A DNA stretch of 64,000 bases from assembly GCA_033851845.1 (NCBI GenBank), contig JAWWOH010000093.1, positions 1-64,000 of the forward strand, given 5' to 3'. The position numbers and the translations under genes are program-made. The notes beneath the pieces were generated by a model that worked only from the letters and a program-made list of their open reading frames with translations, had not been told where the DNA came from and ran no database searches. Position 1 is the first letter of the stretch; each line of letters begins with the position of its first letter. Positions 35,340 through 44,615 of this stretch are shown here, one piece after another. Origin of the DNA: RYN-124 sp033851845. Its GTDB lineage: Bacteria > Actinomycetota > Actinomycetes > Mycobacteriales > SCTD01.

Positions 35340-36458
35340 CTAGGCGGCGAGGTCGGCCCCGACGGCGCGCAGGCCGTCGAGGTCGTGCACGTCGCCGGGC
35401 TGCGCCGCGACCTGCACCACCGGTACGCCGGGGTGCGCCGTGCTGAAGCGAGCCTCCATCCGCTGCTCGCGCACCGACAACCAGAGCCGCTCGGCGTGCA
35501 GCCGGAGCACAGCTGTCGCCAGCGGCGAGCCGCCTGCCGACTCGAGGGTCTGGGCCGCGGCGACCGACCGCTCGGCGGTCAGTGACGTCGCGGCCGAGCG
35601 GTGGACGCGGTTCACGACCAGGCCGGCCAGCGGCATCCGCTCCTCGGCGAGTCGCTCGACGAAGTACGCCGCCTCGCGCAGCGCGTCGCGTTCGGGCGCC
35701 GCCACGACCACGAAAGACGTCCCGGGCGCCTTGAGCAGGTCGTACGTCGCCTGCGCCCGCTCGCGGAAACCGCCGAACATCGTCTCGAGGGCAGCGACGA
35801 ACTGCGACACGTCCTGCAGGACCGATGCGCCGATGATCTTCGCGATGACACCTGTGAAGACGTTGAAGCCGGCGCTGACGACTTTCAGGTAGGCCTTGCC
35901 GCCTGCCTTCGCCGGCGCCATCAGGATCTTGATCATGCGACCGTCGAGGAACGTGGTCAGCCGCTGCGGGGCATCGAGGAAGTCCAGGGCCGAGCGGGTG
36001 GGCGGGGTGTCCACGACGACCAGGTCGTAGTCGCCGGACGACTGCAGCTGGCCGAGCTTCTCCATCGCCATGTACTCCTGCGTCCCGGCGAACGAGGACG
36101 ACAGCGCTTGGTAGAAGGGGTTTGCGAGGATTGCCTGCGCCTTCGCCGGCTCCGCGTGCGTCTCGACGATCTCGTCGAACGTCCGCTTCATGTCGAGCAT
36201 CATGGCGTCGAGCGAACCACCGGCCGACTCGTCGACGCCGTGCACGCGCCGAGGTGTGTTGTCGAGCTCGGTGAGCCCCATCGACTGCGCCAGCCGCCGG
36301 GCCGGGTCGATCGTCAGCACCACGGTGCGGCGCCCGCGCTCGGCCGCGCGCAGCGCCAGCGCAGCCGCCGTCGTCGTCTTGCCCACCCCACCGGATCCGC
36401 AGCACACCAGGATCCGTGCGCTGTCGATCGTGGCGTCGATGTCGAGCCGCTCGCTCAT
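35340..36458 (-). CDS. ArsA-like ATPase (Rv3680 type)
   Basis: A 372-residue P-loop ATPase: CCGSGGVGKTTTAAALAL (deviant Walker A), switch motif VVDTPPTRSALDFLDAP and the A-loop LTIDPARRLAQSM. It lacks a second ATPase half and likely pairs with the upstream ArsA-like protein, as for the mycobacterial Rv3679-Rv3680 complex. The ATG start overlaps the partner's stop (ATGA). Confidence 0.92.
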   Translation of the reverse strand: MSERLDIDATIDSARILVCCGSGGVGKTTTAAALALRAAERGRRTVVLTIDPARRLAQSMGLTELDNTPRRVHGVDESAGGSLDAMMLDMKRTFDEIVETHAEPAKAQAILANPFYQALSSSFAGTQEYMAMEKLGQLQSSGDYDLVVVDTPPTRSALDFLDAPQRLTTFLDGRMIKILMAPAKAGGKAYLKVVSAGFNVFTGVIAKIIGASVLQDVSQFVAALETMFGGFRERAQATYDLLKAPGTSFVVVAAPERDALREAAYFVERLAEERMPLAGLVVNRVHRSAATSLTAERSVAAAQTLESAGGSPLATAVLRLHAERLWLSVREQRMEARFSTAHPGVPVVQVAAQPGDVHDLDGLRAVGADLAA

Positions 36459-37444
36459 GAGAGGCCCTGCTCGCACAGCAGGTCCGCGAGCTTGTACAGG
36501 CTGCCGAGATCGACGGCCTGCGTGAGGAGCGGCAGCTCGTACGTCGGCCGGTCGAGCGCGGCGAGGCTGTCGCGGCCACGCTCCTCGAGCGCGACGCGCT
36601 TCGCGTGGTCCGTGGCCTCTTGCGCCAGCGCGGACACCAGGGCGTCGTCCGGCTCCAGTCCGGCTTCCTTCAGACCCGCTGTCAGCGCGGTGACGTCGAG
36701 CCGGCCCTCCTCCGCCGCGGCCAGGTCGGCGACGGGCAGCACCGGGTCGCGCACGGCGTTGACGATGACGCCGCCGACCGGCAGGTCGACGGACCTGAGA
36801 TCGGCCACGCCGTCGAGCGTCTCCTGCACCGGCATCTCCTCGAGCAGCGTCACCAGGTGCACCGCCGTCTGTGGCGACCGCAGCACCGCCATCACGTTGT
36901 CCGACTGCGTCTTGATCGGACCGACCTTGGCCAGGCCGCCCATCTCATGGGAGATGTTGAGGAAGCGGGCGATGCGGCCGGTCGGTGGGCCGTCGAGGAC
37001 CACGGCGTCGTACGCCGGCTTGCTGTCCTTGCCCCGCCGTACGACGGCTTCTTTGACCTTGCCCGTCAGCAGCACGTCGCGAAGACCGGGAGCGATCGTC
37101 GTCGCGAAGTCGATCGCCCCCATCCGGCGAAGAGTGCGGGCCGGGATGCCGTTGGGCGAGAGCCGGTAGAACATCTGCAGGTAGTCGAGCAGCGCGTCCT
37201 CGGGATCGACGGCGAGGGCGTAGACGTCGCCACCGCCGGGCGCCACCGCGACCTTGCGCTCCTCGTACGGCAGCGGCGCGGTGTCGAACAGCTGGGCGAT
37301 GCCCTGCCGCCCCTCGACCTCCGTCAGCAGCACCCGCCGGCCGCCCGACGCGAGCGCCAGTGCCAACGACGCCGCGACGGTCGTCTTGCCCGTGCCGCCC
37401 TTGCCGGTGACGACATGCAGGCGCACCCCTGCGAAGTCAGCCAC
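36455..37444 (-). CDS. ArsA-like ATPase (Rv3679 type)
   Basis: A 329-residue P-loop ATPase: VVTGKGGTGKTTVAASLAL at residues 11-29 (in part), LLTEVEGRQGIAQLF and the switch VVLDGPPTGRIARFLN. First gene of the two-gene ATPase operon; GTG start. The pair resembles tail-anchored/anion ATPases and is conserved beside wblA/whiB4. Confidence 0.92.
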   Translation of the reverse strand: MADFAGVRLHVVTGKGGTGKTTVAASLALALASGGRRVLLTEVEGRQGIAQLFDTAPLPYEERKVAVAPGGGDVYALAVDPEDALLDYLQMFYRLSPNGIPARTLRRMGAIDFATTIAPGLRDVLLTGKVKEAVVRRGKDSKPAYDAVVLDGPPTGRIARFLNISHEMGGLAKVGPIKTQSDNVMAVLRSPQTAVHLVTLLEEMPVQETLDGVADLRSVDLPVGGVIVNAVRDPVLPVADLAAAEEGRLDVTALTAGLKEAGLEPDDALVSALAQEATDHAKRVALEERGRDSLAALDRPTYELPLLTQAVDLGSLYKLADLLCEQGLS

Positions 37445-37516
37445 CCGCTCAGGGTAGGCGCGGGTGTTGACTGCGCGCGTACGGCGGGGGAGGTGCCCGC
37501 GCCGGGAGAGGCAGCC

Positions 37517-38281
37517 GTGCAGGGTCTCGGCGTCCTGATCGTCCTTCTCGCACTCGGCGCGTTCGTGCTGCTGCTGATGGGGATCCGGGTCGTGCAGCAG
37601 TACGAGCAGGGGGTGGTGTTCCGGCTCGGCCGCGTCCAGCCGGGCGTGCGTCAGCCCGGCATCACCGTCATCATCCCGGTGATCGACCGCATGCAGAAGG
37701 TCAACATGCAGATCATCACGATGGGTGTGCCGTCACAGGAGTGCATCACCAAGGACAACGTGAGCGTGCACGTCGACGCCGTCGTCTATTTCCGGGTCAT
37801 CGACGCGGTGAAGGCGATCGTCAACGTGCAGAACTACCTGTTCGCGATCTCCCAGGTCGCGCAGACCAGCCTGCGCTCGGTGAGCGGCAAGGCCGACCTC
37901 GACGACCTGCTCAGCGACCGAGACCGGCTCAACGCCGAGCTGCGCGCGGTGATCGACGAGCCGACAGAGGGACCGTGGGGCGTGCGAGTCGAGCGCGTCG
38001 AGCTCAAGGACGTCGCGCTGCCCGAGGGAATGAAGCGGTCCATGTCCCGGCAGGCGGAGGCCGAGCGCGAGCGGCGCGCGCGGATCATCGCCGCCGACGG
38101 CGAGCTGCAGGCCTCGGTGAAGCTCGCTGAGGCCGGCCGCGCGCTCTCCAACGACCCCAGCGGACTGCAGCTGCGCCTGCTGCAGACGGTCGTGGAGGTG
38201 GCGGCGGAGAAGAACAGCACGCTGGTCATGCCCTTCCCGGTGGAGCTGCTGCGCTACTTCGAGAAGATGGCCAGCTCCTAG
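37517..38281 (+). CDS. SPFH/band-7 (stomatin-like) membrane protein
   Basis: A 254-residue protein: one N-terminal membrane helix (VLIVLLALGAFVLLLMGI), then a band-7 domain with VVQQYEQGVVFRLGRV, PVIDRM, DVALPEGMKRSMSRQAEAER and a C-terminal coiled coil. The family organises membrane microdomains. The GTG start follows GGGAGAGG. The usual NfeD partner is not adjacent. Confidence 0.9.
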   Translation: MQGLGVLIVLLALGAFVLLLMGIRVVQQYEQGVVFRLGRVQPGVRQPGITVIIPVIDRMQKVNMQIITMGVPSQECITKDNVSVHVDAVVYFRVIDAVKAIVNVQNYLFAISQVAQTSLRSVSGKADLDDLLSDRDRLNAELRAVIDEPTEGPWGVRVERVELKDVALPEGMKRSMSRQAEAERERRARIIAADGELQASVKLAEAGRALSNDPSGLQLRLLQTVVEVAAEKNSTLVMPFPVELLRYFEKMASS

Positions 38282-38358
38282 ACGGACTTTCGAGGGGCCG
38301 GCAGGAATCTGCATGCCGAGGGCGAATCTCCTTCCTGTGATGCGGGCCACACCCCGCC

Positions 38359-38649
38359 ATGCGGAAGGTGATCATGCTCTCGGAACCGATCTGGCGCGGC
38401 TCAGCGCAGTGCCGCCGCGACAACGCCTCGTACTTCTTCGCGCCGCCGCACTTCGAGCGCAAGGAGGAGAAGGACGCGCGTGAGGGCGTCGCCCGCGCGC
38501 TGTGCCGGGCCTGCCCCGTGCAGCGCGAGTGCCTGGAGTACTCCTTGGCCGTCCAGGAGCCGCATGGCATCTGGGGTGGGATGAACGAGCTCGAGCGTCG
38601 CCGCCTGCAGCGCAAGCGCGCGGCCGAGGCGGCCCAGCAGTCGGCCTGA
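38359..38649 (+). CDS. WhiB-family protein (second)
   Basis: A 96-residue Wbl protein with cluster cysteines C18, C49, C52 and C58, GIWGG at 70-74 and a basic tail (ERRRLQRKRAAEA). It differs from WblA by the longer spacing between the first two cysteines. An internal ATG 15 bases later is an alternative start. Which Wbl class it belongs to is not clear. Confidence 0.9.
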   Translation: MRKVIMLSEPIWRGSAQCRRDNASYFFAPPHFERKEEKDAREGVARALCRACPVQRECLEYSLAVQEPHGIWGGMNELERRRLQRKRAAEAAQQSA

Positions 38650-38682
38650 GGCCCTTCGCCGGCCGTCGATAGGCTGGCCCTC

Positions 38683-38850
38683 ATGCAGAAGTGGGAGTAC
38701 GCCACCGTCCCGCTGCTCGTGCACGCGACGAAGCAGATCCTCGACAACTGGGGCACCGACGGCTGGGAGCTGGTGCAGGTCGTCCCGGGCCCCGGGGGCG
38801 GCGACCAGCTGGTCGCCTACCTCAAGCGCCCGCTCGGGGACGGCGCGTGA
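38683..38850 (+). CDS. 55-residue conserved small protein (Rv3678A-like)
   Basis: A short gene missed by length-filtered callers. It encodes MQKWEYATVPLLVHATKQIL followed by DNWGTDGWELVQVVPGPGG and a LVAYLKRP end, a DUF4177-like fold pattern (WEY...WELV). It lies between the WhiB gene and ridA, as a small gene does in mycobacteria. The stop overlaps the ridA start (GTGA). Function is unknown. Confidence 0.8.
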   Translation: MQKWEYATVPLLVHATKQILDNWGTDGWELVQVVPGPGGGDQLVAYLKRPLGDGA

Positions 38851-39308
38851 CGCCGAGCCAGCAGCTCGCCGCGCTCGGGCTGACGCTGCCGCCCGTGGTT
38901 CCACCCGTCGCCGCCTACGTCCCCGCCGTGCAGAGCGGCTCCTTCGTCTACACCTCGGGACAGCTCCCGATGTCCGACGGCGAGCTGCGCCAGGTCGGCA
39001 AGGTGGGCGCGCAGGTGACGCCCGAGCAGGGCAAGGACCTGGCCCGCACCTGCGCCCTCAACGCCCTCGCGGCTGTCGACGCCCTCGTCGGCATCGACAA
39101 CGTCGTACGGGTCGTGAAGGTCGTGGGCTTCGTCGCCTCGGCACCGGACTTCACCGGCCAGCCCGGAGTCATCAACGGCGCGTCCGAGCTGCTCGGTGAG
39201 GTCTTCGGCGAGGCCGGCCGGCACGCCCGCTCGGCGGTCGGCGTCGCCGTGCTGCCGCTGGACGCGCCCGTCGAGGTCGAGGTCATCGTCGAGGTCGCGA
39301 CCTCTTGA
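38847..39308 (+). CDS. RidA family protein
   Basis: A 153-residue protein of the RidA/YjgF family: GSFVYTSGQLPM, QGKDLARTCALNALAAVDALVG and the C-terminal RSAVGVAVLPLDAPVEVEVIVEV (in parts). The family hydrolyses reactive enamine/imine intermediates. It is the Rv3678c orthologue by position. GTG start, coupled to the 55-residue gene. Confidence 0.9.
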   Translation: MTPSQQLAALGLTLPPVVPPVAAYVPAVQSGSFVYTSGQLPMSDGELRQVGKVGAQVTPEQGKDLARTCALNALAAVDALVGIDNVVRVVKVVGFVASAPDFTGQPGVINGASELLGEVFGEAGRHARSAVGVAVLPLDAPVEVEVIVEVATS

Positions 39309-40129
39309 GTGACGGCGGGCTGCCACCCCAGTTCCTCGAACGCGCCCGCGCCGCGCAGGACCCGTCGTTCGTCGCGGCCGTCCCACGCGATGCCGCGACC
39401 GTTGCGCTGGTGCGCGACGCACCCGGCGGCATGCAGGTCTACCTCCTGCGGCGGGTGAGGGGCATGGCCTTCGCCGGCGGCATGCACGTCTTTCCCGGCG
39501 GGTCCGTCGATCCCGCGGACGCGACAGCCGACATCGGCTGGGCCGGACCGTCGGCGGCGCAGTGGGCAACCGCGTTCGGCACGACCGAGCCGTTGGCGCG
39601 ATCGCTCGTCTGCGCGGCCGTGCGCGAGACGTTCGAGGAGTCGGGCGTGCTGCTGGCAGGCGCGTCGGCAGCCGACCTGCTCGCCGACGTGAGCACCGAC
39701 GAGTGGGAGGCGGAGCGCGTTGCGCTGGAAAGCCGTCAGCACTCGCTGTCCGAGCTGCTCGCCCGCCGCGGGCTGGTCCTGCGCTCGAACCTGCTACGTC
39801 CGCTCGCGCACTGGATCACCCCTGAGGTCGAGCCGAAGCGGTTCGACACGCGCTTCTTCCTGGCCCGCCTGCCTGATGGCCAGGTGACGCGGGCAGCCGG
39901 GACCGAGGCCGACCAGCGGCTCTGGCTGCGGCCGGCCGATGCAATCGGGCAGGACCTCACGATGCTGCCCCCGACGCGAGCGGTGCTGACCGAGCTGACG
40001 GCGTACGACGACGTCGATGCCGCCCTCGCGCAGACCCGCACCATCACCCCGGTGCTGCCCAAGCTGCTCGTCGGCGACGACGACCGGCTGGTCTTCCTCC
40101 TCCCGGGCGACGACGGCTACCCCGGCTGA
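39305..40129 (+). CDS. Nudix hydrolase
   Basis: A 274-residue protein with Nudix-fold start VYLLRRVRGMAFAGGMHVFPGG and the Nudix helix VRETFEESGVLLAG (REtfEExG). Substrate is unknown. The start appears to be a TTG (39305) overlapping the ridA stop; no better in-frame start is visible. It overlaps the next gene by one base (TGATG). Confidence 0.88.
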   Translation: MSDGGLPPQFLERARAAQDPSFVAAVPRDAATVALVRDAPGGMQVYLLRRVRGMAFAGGMHVFPGGSVDPADATADIGWAGPSAAQWATAFGTTEPLARSLVCAAVRETFEESGVLLAGASAADLLADVSTDEWEAERVALESRQHSLSELLARRGLVLRSNLLRPLAHWITPEVEPKRFDTRFFLARLPDGQVTRAAGTEADQRLWLRPADAIGQDLTMLPPTRAVLTELTAYDDVDAALAQTRTITPVLPKLLVGDDDRLVFLLPGDDGYPG

Positions 40130-40899
40130 TGCCCGCGCCGGCCGCTGGTCCACGTGGCGTCACCGCCAGCGCCTCGGTCGTGCTCGCTCCGAACCCTGGG
40201 CCGATGACCCTCGACGGCACGAACACCTGGATCCTGCGCGCACCCGACTCCCAGGCCTGCGTGGTCGTCGACCCCGGACCGCTCGACGAAGGCCACCTCG
40301 CGAGCGTCGCCGGCTGTGGGCCGGTGGCGACGATCCTGCTGACCCACGGGCACTACGACCACAGCGAAGGGGCTACCCGGCTGGCGGAGCTGACGCGTGC
40401 GCCGGTGCGGGCGCTCGACCCGGCGCACCGGCTCGGCGACGAGGGACTCGGGGAGGGCGACGTCATCGCGGCGGCCGGCCTCGAGATCCGGGTCGCGGCC
40501 ACGCCGGGCCACAGCTCTGACTCGCTCTCCTTCGTCCTGGGTGGGCCGGGCGGAGATGCGGCAGTCCTGACGGGCGACACCATCCTCGGCCGCGGCACGA
40601 CCGTCGTCGCGCATCCCGACGGCGTGCTCGCCGACTACCTCGCATCGCTGCGCCGGCTGCGCGAGCTCGGCGATGTCGTCGTCCTGCCCGGTCACGGGCC
40701 GGAGCTGACGTCCGCCGGCGTGGTCGCGGAGCAGTACCTCGCCCATCGCGAGCAGCGCCTCGAGCAGGTGCGCGCCGCGGTGGCAGCAGGTGCGACGACC
40801 GCGCGCGAGGTCGTCGAGATCGTGTACGCCGACGTCGACCGCGCCCTGTGGCCAGCCGCGACCATGTCGGTGCTGGCACAGCTGGAGTACCTGCGGTGA
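40129..40899 (+). CDS. MBL-fold metallohydrolase (Rv3677c-like)
   Basis: A 256-residue metallo-beta-lactamase-fold enzyme with the zinc motif THGHYDHSEG, downstream histidines in VAATPGHSSDSLSF and LPGHGPEL. It resembles the LACTB2/endoribonuclease-like group. It is coupled to the next gene by a GTGA overlap. Confidence 0.92.
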   Translation: MPAPAAGPRGVTASASVVLAPNPGPMTLDGTNTWILRAPDSQACVVVDPGPLDEGHLASVAGCGPVATILLTHGHYDHSEGATRLAELTRAPVRALDPAHRLGDEGLGEGDVIAAAGLEIRVAATPGHSSDSLSFVLGGPGGDAAVLTGDTILGRGTTVVAHPDGVLADYLASLRRLRELGDVVVLPGHGPELTSAGVVAEQYLAHREQRLEQVRAAVAAGATTAREVVEIVYADVDRALWPAATMSVLAQLEYLR

Positions 40900-43800
40900 C
40901 CTGTCCCGTCTGCGGGACCCCGACGGTTCCGGGGGCGCGGTTCTGCTTCAACTGCGGTACGCCGCTGTCGGGTGCGCAGCCAGAGGTCGAGACCGAGCGC
41001 CGGGTCGTGACGGTGCTGTTCGGCGACCTCTCCGACTTCACCAGCTGGTCCGAAGACCTGGACCCCGAGCGGGTGGGGGTGGTGACCGACCGTGTGCTCG
41101 CAACGCTGACCGGCGCCGTTGCCGAGTACGGCGGTCACGTCGACAAGCTCACGGGCGACGGGCTGATGGCGGTCTTCGGTGCACCGGTTGCGCACGAGGA
41201 CGACGCCGAGCGCGCCGTCCGCGCCGCCGCCCGGATGCAGTCCGATGTACGGCGGGTCATCGAGGAGGAGAGCGGCGGCGGTCGCCGCCTCGGTCTGCGC
41301 GTCGGCCTCAACACCGGGGAGGTCGTCGCCGGCGTACAGGCTCACGTGTCGTACACCGTCATCGGCGACACCGTGAACACCGCGTCCCGGCTCTCGGACG
41401 CGGCCGGTGTCGGCGCCGTCTACGCCGGCCGCGACACGGCGCTCGCCACGATGGCGGTCGCGTCATGGCGGGCCCTCGCGCCGTTGCGGCTGAAGGGCAA
41501 GCGCGAGCCGGTCACGGCGTACGAGCTCGTCGGTCTCCGACCGGGAGGAGCCAGTCGACTCGGCCTCGGCGACGAGGCGCCGTTCGTCGGTCGGGACGCC
41601 GAGCTCGGGCTGCTCATCGGCCGCCTGCTGGAGGTCGTCGACCGCAGCACCCCGCGCGCGGTGCTGGTCTCCGGCGAGGCCGGCGTCGGGAAGACCCGGC
41701 TCGGTCAGGAGCTGGCCAGGTTCGCGGGTGAGCTCCCCGGCGCGCGCGTGCTGTGGGGCCGTTGCGCGCCGTACGGCGAAGGGCGCGATCTCGCCGCGGT
41801 CGCCGAGATGGTCCGCACCGCGTGCGGCATCAGCGATTCGGACGACATCGACACCGCGCGGGCGCGGGTCAGCCGCACGGTCGCGCGACTCGAGAACCCC
41901 GGGTACGCCGGATCGGTGCCGGCGGCGATGGCCGAGCGGTTGCAGTCACTGCTCGGCTTGGAGGAGGCCGATGCGCCCGGTCCGCGTGATGCGGCGACGC
42001 CGGGAGCGATGGTCGGTGGTGACCAGGTGCGCCGCGCGATCGCCGCGCTCTGGACGGCGCTCGCCGCCGAGGGCCCGCTGGTGCTGCTGCTCGACGACCT
42101 GCACTGGGCGACGCCGTTGATGCTCGAGGGCCTGCAGGACGTTGCCGACCGGACGAATGGGCCGGTGCTCTTGCTGGGGCTCGGTCGGCCGGACATGCTC
42201 GGCATCGCCGGGGACGGCTGGTGGGAACGTCTGGCCGGCGCCGAGCTGTTGCCGGTCCTGCCGCTGGAGGAGACAGCGGCCGAGCGACTGCTGAAGGCCT
42301 ACCTCGGATCGACAGCCGGCGAGATCGACGAGGCGGTGCGCACTGCCCTGCTGTCGCGCGCGCAGGGAAACCCGTTCTTCCTCGCAGAGCTGCTGCACCT
42401 GCTCGTCGACCGCGGAGCGCTGGTGCGCGAGAGCGACCGGTGGGTGCTCGGTACGGATGTGCCGGAGGACCTGCTGCCGGCCGGTGTGCAGTCGGTGCTC
42501 GCCGCGCGCATCGACGGGTTGGACGGAGCCGCGAAGGGCGTGCTGCGCGACGCCTCAGTCATCGGGACCAGCTTCACGTTGCCGATGCTCGAGGCCGTCG
42601 GCCGGGCCTCTGGTCACGGTGATCCCGACGTCGTCCGCGCCGCGGTGTCGACGCTGGTCGAGCGACGGCTGCTCGAGGCCGATGCCGATGCCCAACGGCT
42701 GCGGTTCGGGCACACGCTGGTGCGCGATGTCGCGTACGCCGGACTGGTCAAGGCCGAGCGGGCGCGACGGCACGCGGCCGCCGCGGAGTACGCGCACGGT
42801 GTCGGCGGCGGCCGTTCCGGCGATGCCGACGCGGTCGCCGCGTCGCAGGGCGAACGGGCAGTTCGGCTGGCGGTGGAGATGGGGCTCGCGCCGGGGGACC
42901 CTGCCTGGCGCGCGCGGGGAATCGCGTTCGCCGCGTTGGCGCGGCTCGGCTCCGCGGCGCTCAGCCGGGACGAGAACACCAATGCGGCCCGGCTGCTCGC
43001 ACGCGCGCTCGAGCTCACGGCACCGGCGTACGGCGAAGCGCTCCCCGACGATCTCGTCGTACCCGTGCGTGTTCTCTACGCCCAGGCGCTCTCGGGACTG
43101 CACCGCCTCGAGGAGGCGGAGGAGCAGCTCGGTCCTGCGCTCCGTGCAAGCGAGGACGGAGTCCGAGCCGGCGCGCTGGTGGTCGTCGGCGACGTACGCC
43201 GACGGCGCGGTGACCTGGCCGGCGCGACGCAGGCGTTCGTCTCTGCGTTGGCCGCCGCGAGCACGGCGGGCCTCGATCGGATCAGTGGCGAGGCGATTCG
43301 CCAGCTCGGGCTGCTGGACTACTTCGACGGCAAGCTGCGCGCGGCCGAGGAGCGCTTCCGATCCGCGCATGCGCTGGCTGTCCAGGTCGGCGACCAGCGA
43401 GGCGCCGGCTGGGCGCTGCAGCACCTCGCCTGGAGCGCGACGACGCGCGGCGACTACGCGTTGGCCGACGAGACGCTCGAGCTGGCCGCCGAGGTGTTCA
43501 CCACGCTCGAGGACTCGGGCGGCCTGTCCTGGGTCGCCGGCACCGAGGGGTTCGTGCGGTTGCTGCAGGGACGGCTGTCGGAGGCGCGCGAGCTGGCCGG
43601 CTCGCTGCTGCCTCTCGGCGACGCGATGGGTGAGCGCTGGGGGGTCGCTGCGCTGCTCACGATCGATGCCCTCGCCGCCGCGGAGCTCGGTGACATCGCG
43701 GCCGCGGCCGAGGAGGCCGGCGGTGCGCGGGCGCGGTTCGAGGAGGTCGGCGATGCGTGGGGGCAGACGCTCGCACTGACGGCCGCGGGCATCGCCGCCC

Positions 43801-44399
43801 GCGGCGCGGACGAGCCCGAACGGGCGCTGTCGCTCCTGGACGAGGCGGCGACGATGGCGGAGAAGCACCACTTCCCGATGACACAGAGCCTGGCCCTGGT
43901 CGCGGGTGGCTACGCATCACTCGACTGCGGCGACGTGAACGGCGCTGAGGGGCGTGCCTGGCGGGCCAGCGCGGTGCTCGCCGGTCTCGACCTCGAGCCC
44001 CATGCGGCGCTCGGCGCCAAGGTGCTGCTCGCGCAGGCGATGCGGATCCGCGGTCAGCGCGAGCAGGCACTGGCCGAGCTCGACGAGGCGCTGGCCGTCA
44101 GCGATCAGCCGGGGTTGCTGTTCCCGCGCCGACAGGCGCTCGCGCACCGGGCCGGCACGCTGCTCGAGCTGGGCCGGGTCGACGAGGGGCTGGCCGCTGC
44201 CCGCGAGGCCGTGGCGACACCCGCGGAGGACGTGCGCTCGAAGGTGCTGGCGCTGCGGGCGCTCGGGTCGGCGCTCAAGGCGGCCGGTGACCCGGCCGGT
44301 GCGAAGTCGTCGTACGCCGAAGCACTTGCCGTGGCGACGTCGACCGGTCAGCGCTCCGAGATCGCCGCGACCCAGGCCCTCCTCGCCGCCGTCGACTAA
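40896..44399 (+). CDS. Class III cyclase-AAA-TPR regulator
   Basis: A 1167-residue multidomain protein. Residues 1-25 are a zinc ribbon (CPVC...CFNC). A class III adenylate/guanylate cyclase domain follows (~40-210), with metal aspartates in LFGDLSDFTSW and KLTGDGLMAVFG and the YTVIGDTVNTASRL stretch. An AAA16 ATPase domain has Walker A SGEAGVGKTRL and a Walker B LLLDDLHWA. The C-terminal half is TPR-like helical repeats. Likely a signal-linked regulator producing cAMP; no LuxR HTH is seen. It converges on crp. Confidence 0.9.
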   Translation: MTCPVCGTPTVPGARFCFNCGTPLSGAQPEVETERRVVTVLFGDLSDFTSWSEDLDPERVGVVTDRVLATLTGAVAEYGGHVDKLTGDGLMAVFGAPVAHEDDAERAVRAAARMQSDVRRVIEEESGGGRRLGLRVGLNTGEVVAGVQAHVSYTVIGDTVNTASRLSDAAGVGAVYAGRDTALATMAVASWRALAPLRLKGKREPVTAYELVGLRPGGASRLGLGDEAPFVGRDAELGLLIGRLLEVVDRSTPRAVLVSGEAGVGKTRLGQELARFAGELPGARVLWGRCAPYGEGRDLAAVAEMVRTACGISDSDDIDTARARVSRTVARLENPGYAGSVPAAMAERLQSLLGLEEADAPGPRDAATPGAMVGGDQVRRAIAALWTALAAEGPLVLLLDDLHWATPLMLEGLQDVADRTNGPVLLLGLGRPDMLGIAGDGWWERLAGAELLPVLPLEETAAERLLKAYLGSTAGEIDEAVRTALLSRAQGNPFFLAELLHLLVDRGALVRESDRWVLGTDVPEDLLPAGVQSVLAARIDGLDGAAKGVLRDASVIGTSFTLPMLEAVGRASGHGDPDVVRAAVSTLVERRLLEADADAQRLRFGHTLVRDVAYAGLVKAERARRHAAAAEYAHGVGGGRSGDADAVAASQGERAVRLAVEMGLAPGDPAWRARGIAFAALARLGSAALSRDENTNAARLLARALELTAPAYGEALPDDLVVPVRVLYAQALSGLHRLEEAEEQLGPALRASEDGVRAGALVVVGDVRRRRGDLAGATQAFVSALAAASTAGLDRISGEAIRQLGLLDYFDGKLRAAEERFRSAHALAVQVGDQRGAGWALQHLAWSATTRGDYALADETLELAAEVFTTLEDSGGLSWVAGTEGFVRLLQGRLSEARELAGSLLPLGDAMGERWGVAALLTIDALAAAELGDIAAAAEEAGGARARFEEVGDAWGQTLALTAAGIAARGADEPERALSLLDEAATMAEKHHFPMTQSLALVAGGYASLDCGDVNGAEGRAWRASAVLAGLDLEPHAALGAKVLLAQAMRIRGQREQALAELDEALAVSDQPGLLFPRRQALAHRAGTLLELGRVDEGLAAAREAVATPAEDVRSKVLALRALGSALKAAGDPAGAKSSYAEALAVATSTGQRSEIAATQALLAAVD

Positions 44400-44460
44400 G
44401 CCCACTTCTGGTACGCCGGAGCGGGCTGGTGGCAGGTGCGACTCCCTGGCTGGGGGGTAG

Positions 44461-44521
44461 CGCTTCCCTGCTGAGATCGGAGCTTTTCGGCGGTCAGAGC
44501 TCCGATCTCAGCAGGGAAGCG
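44461..44521. repeat. 24-bp perfect inverted repeat
   Basis: CGCTTCCCTGCTGAGATCGG plus AGCT (44461-44484) has its exact reverse complement at 44498-44521, around a 13-base loop starting TTTCGG. It lies between the convergent cyclase and crp genes. It may act as a bidirectional terminator; no U tract follows on either side. It is longer than the other hairpins in the window. Confidence 0.95.
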
Positions 44522-44615
44522 AAAGTGATCGCTTCCGCGGCAGCGAACCCAGCGCACAGGCCGCCGGCCGCGGTCAGGCGCCCAACCGGTCGGGAAGGGC
44601 AGCTACCGGCGGCGG

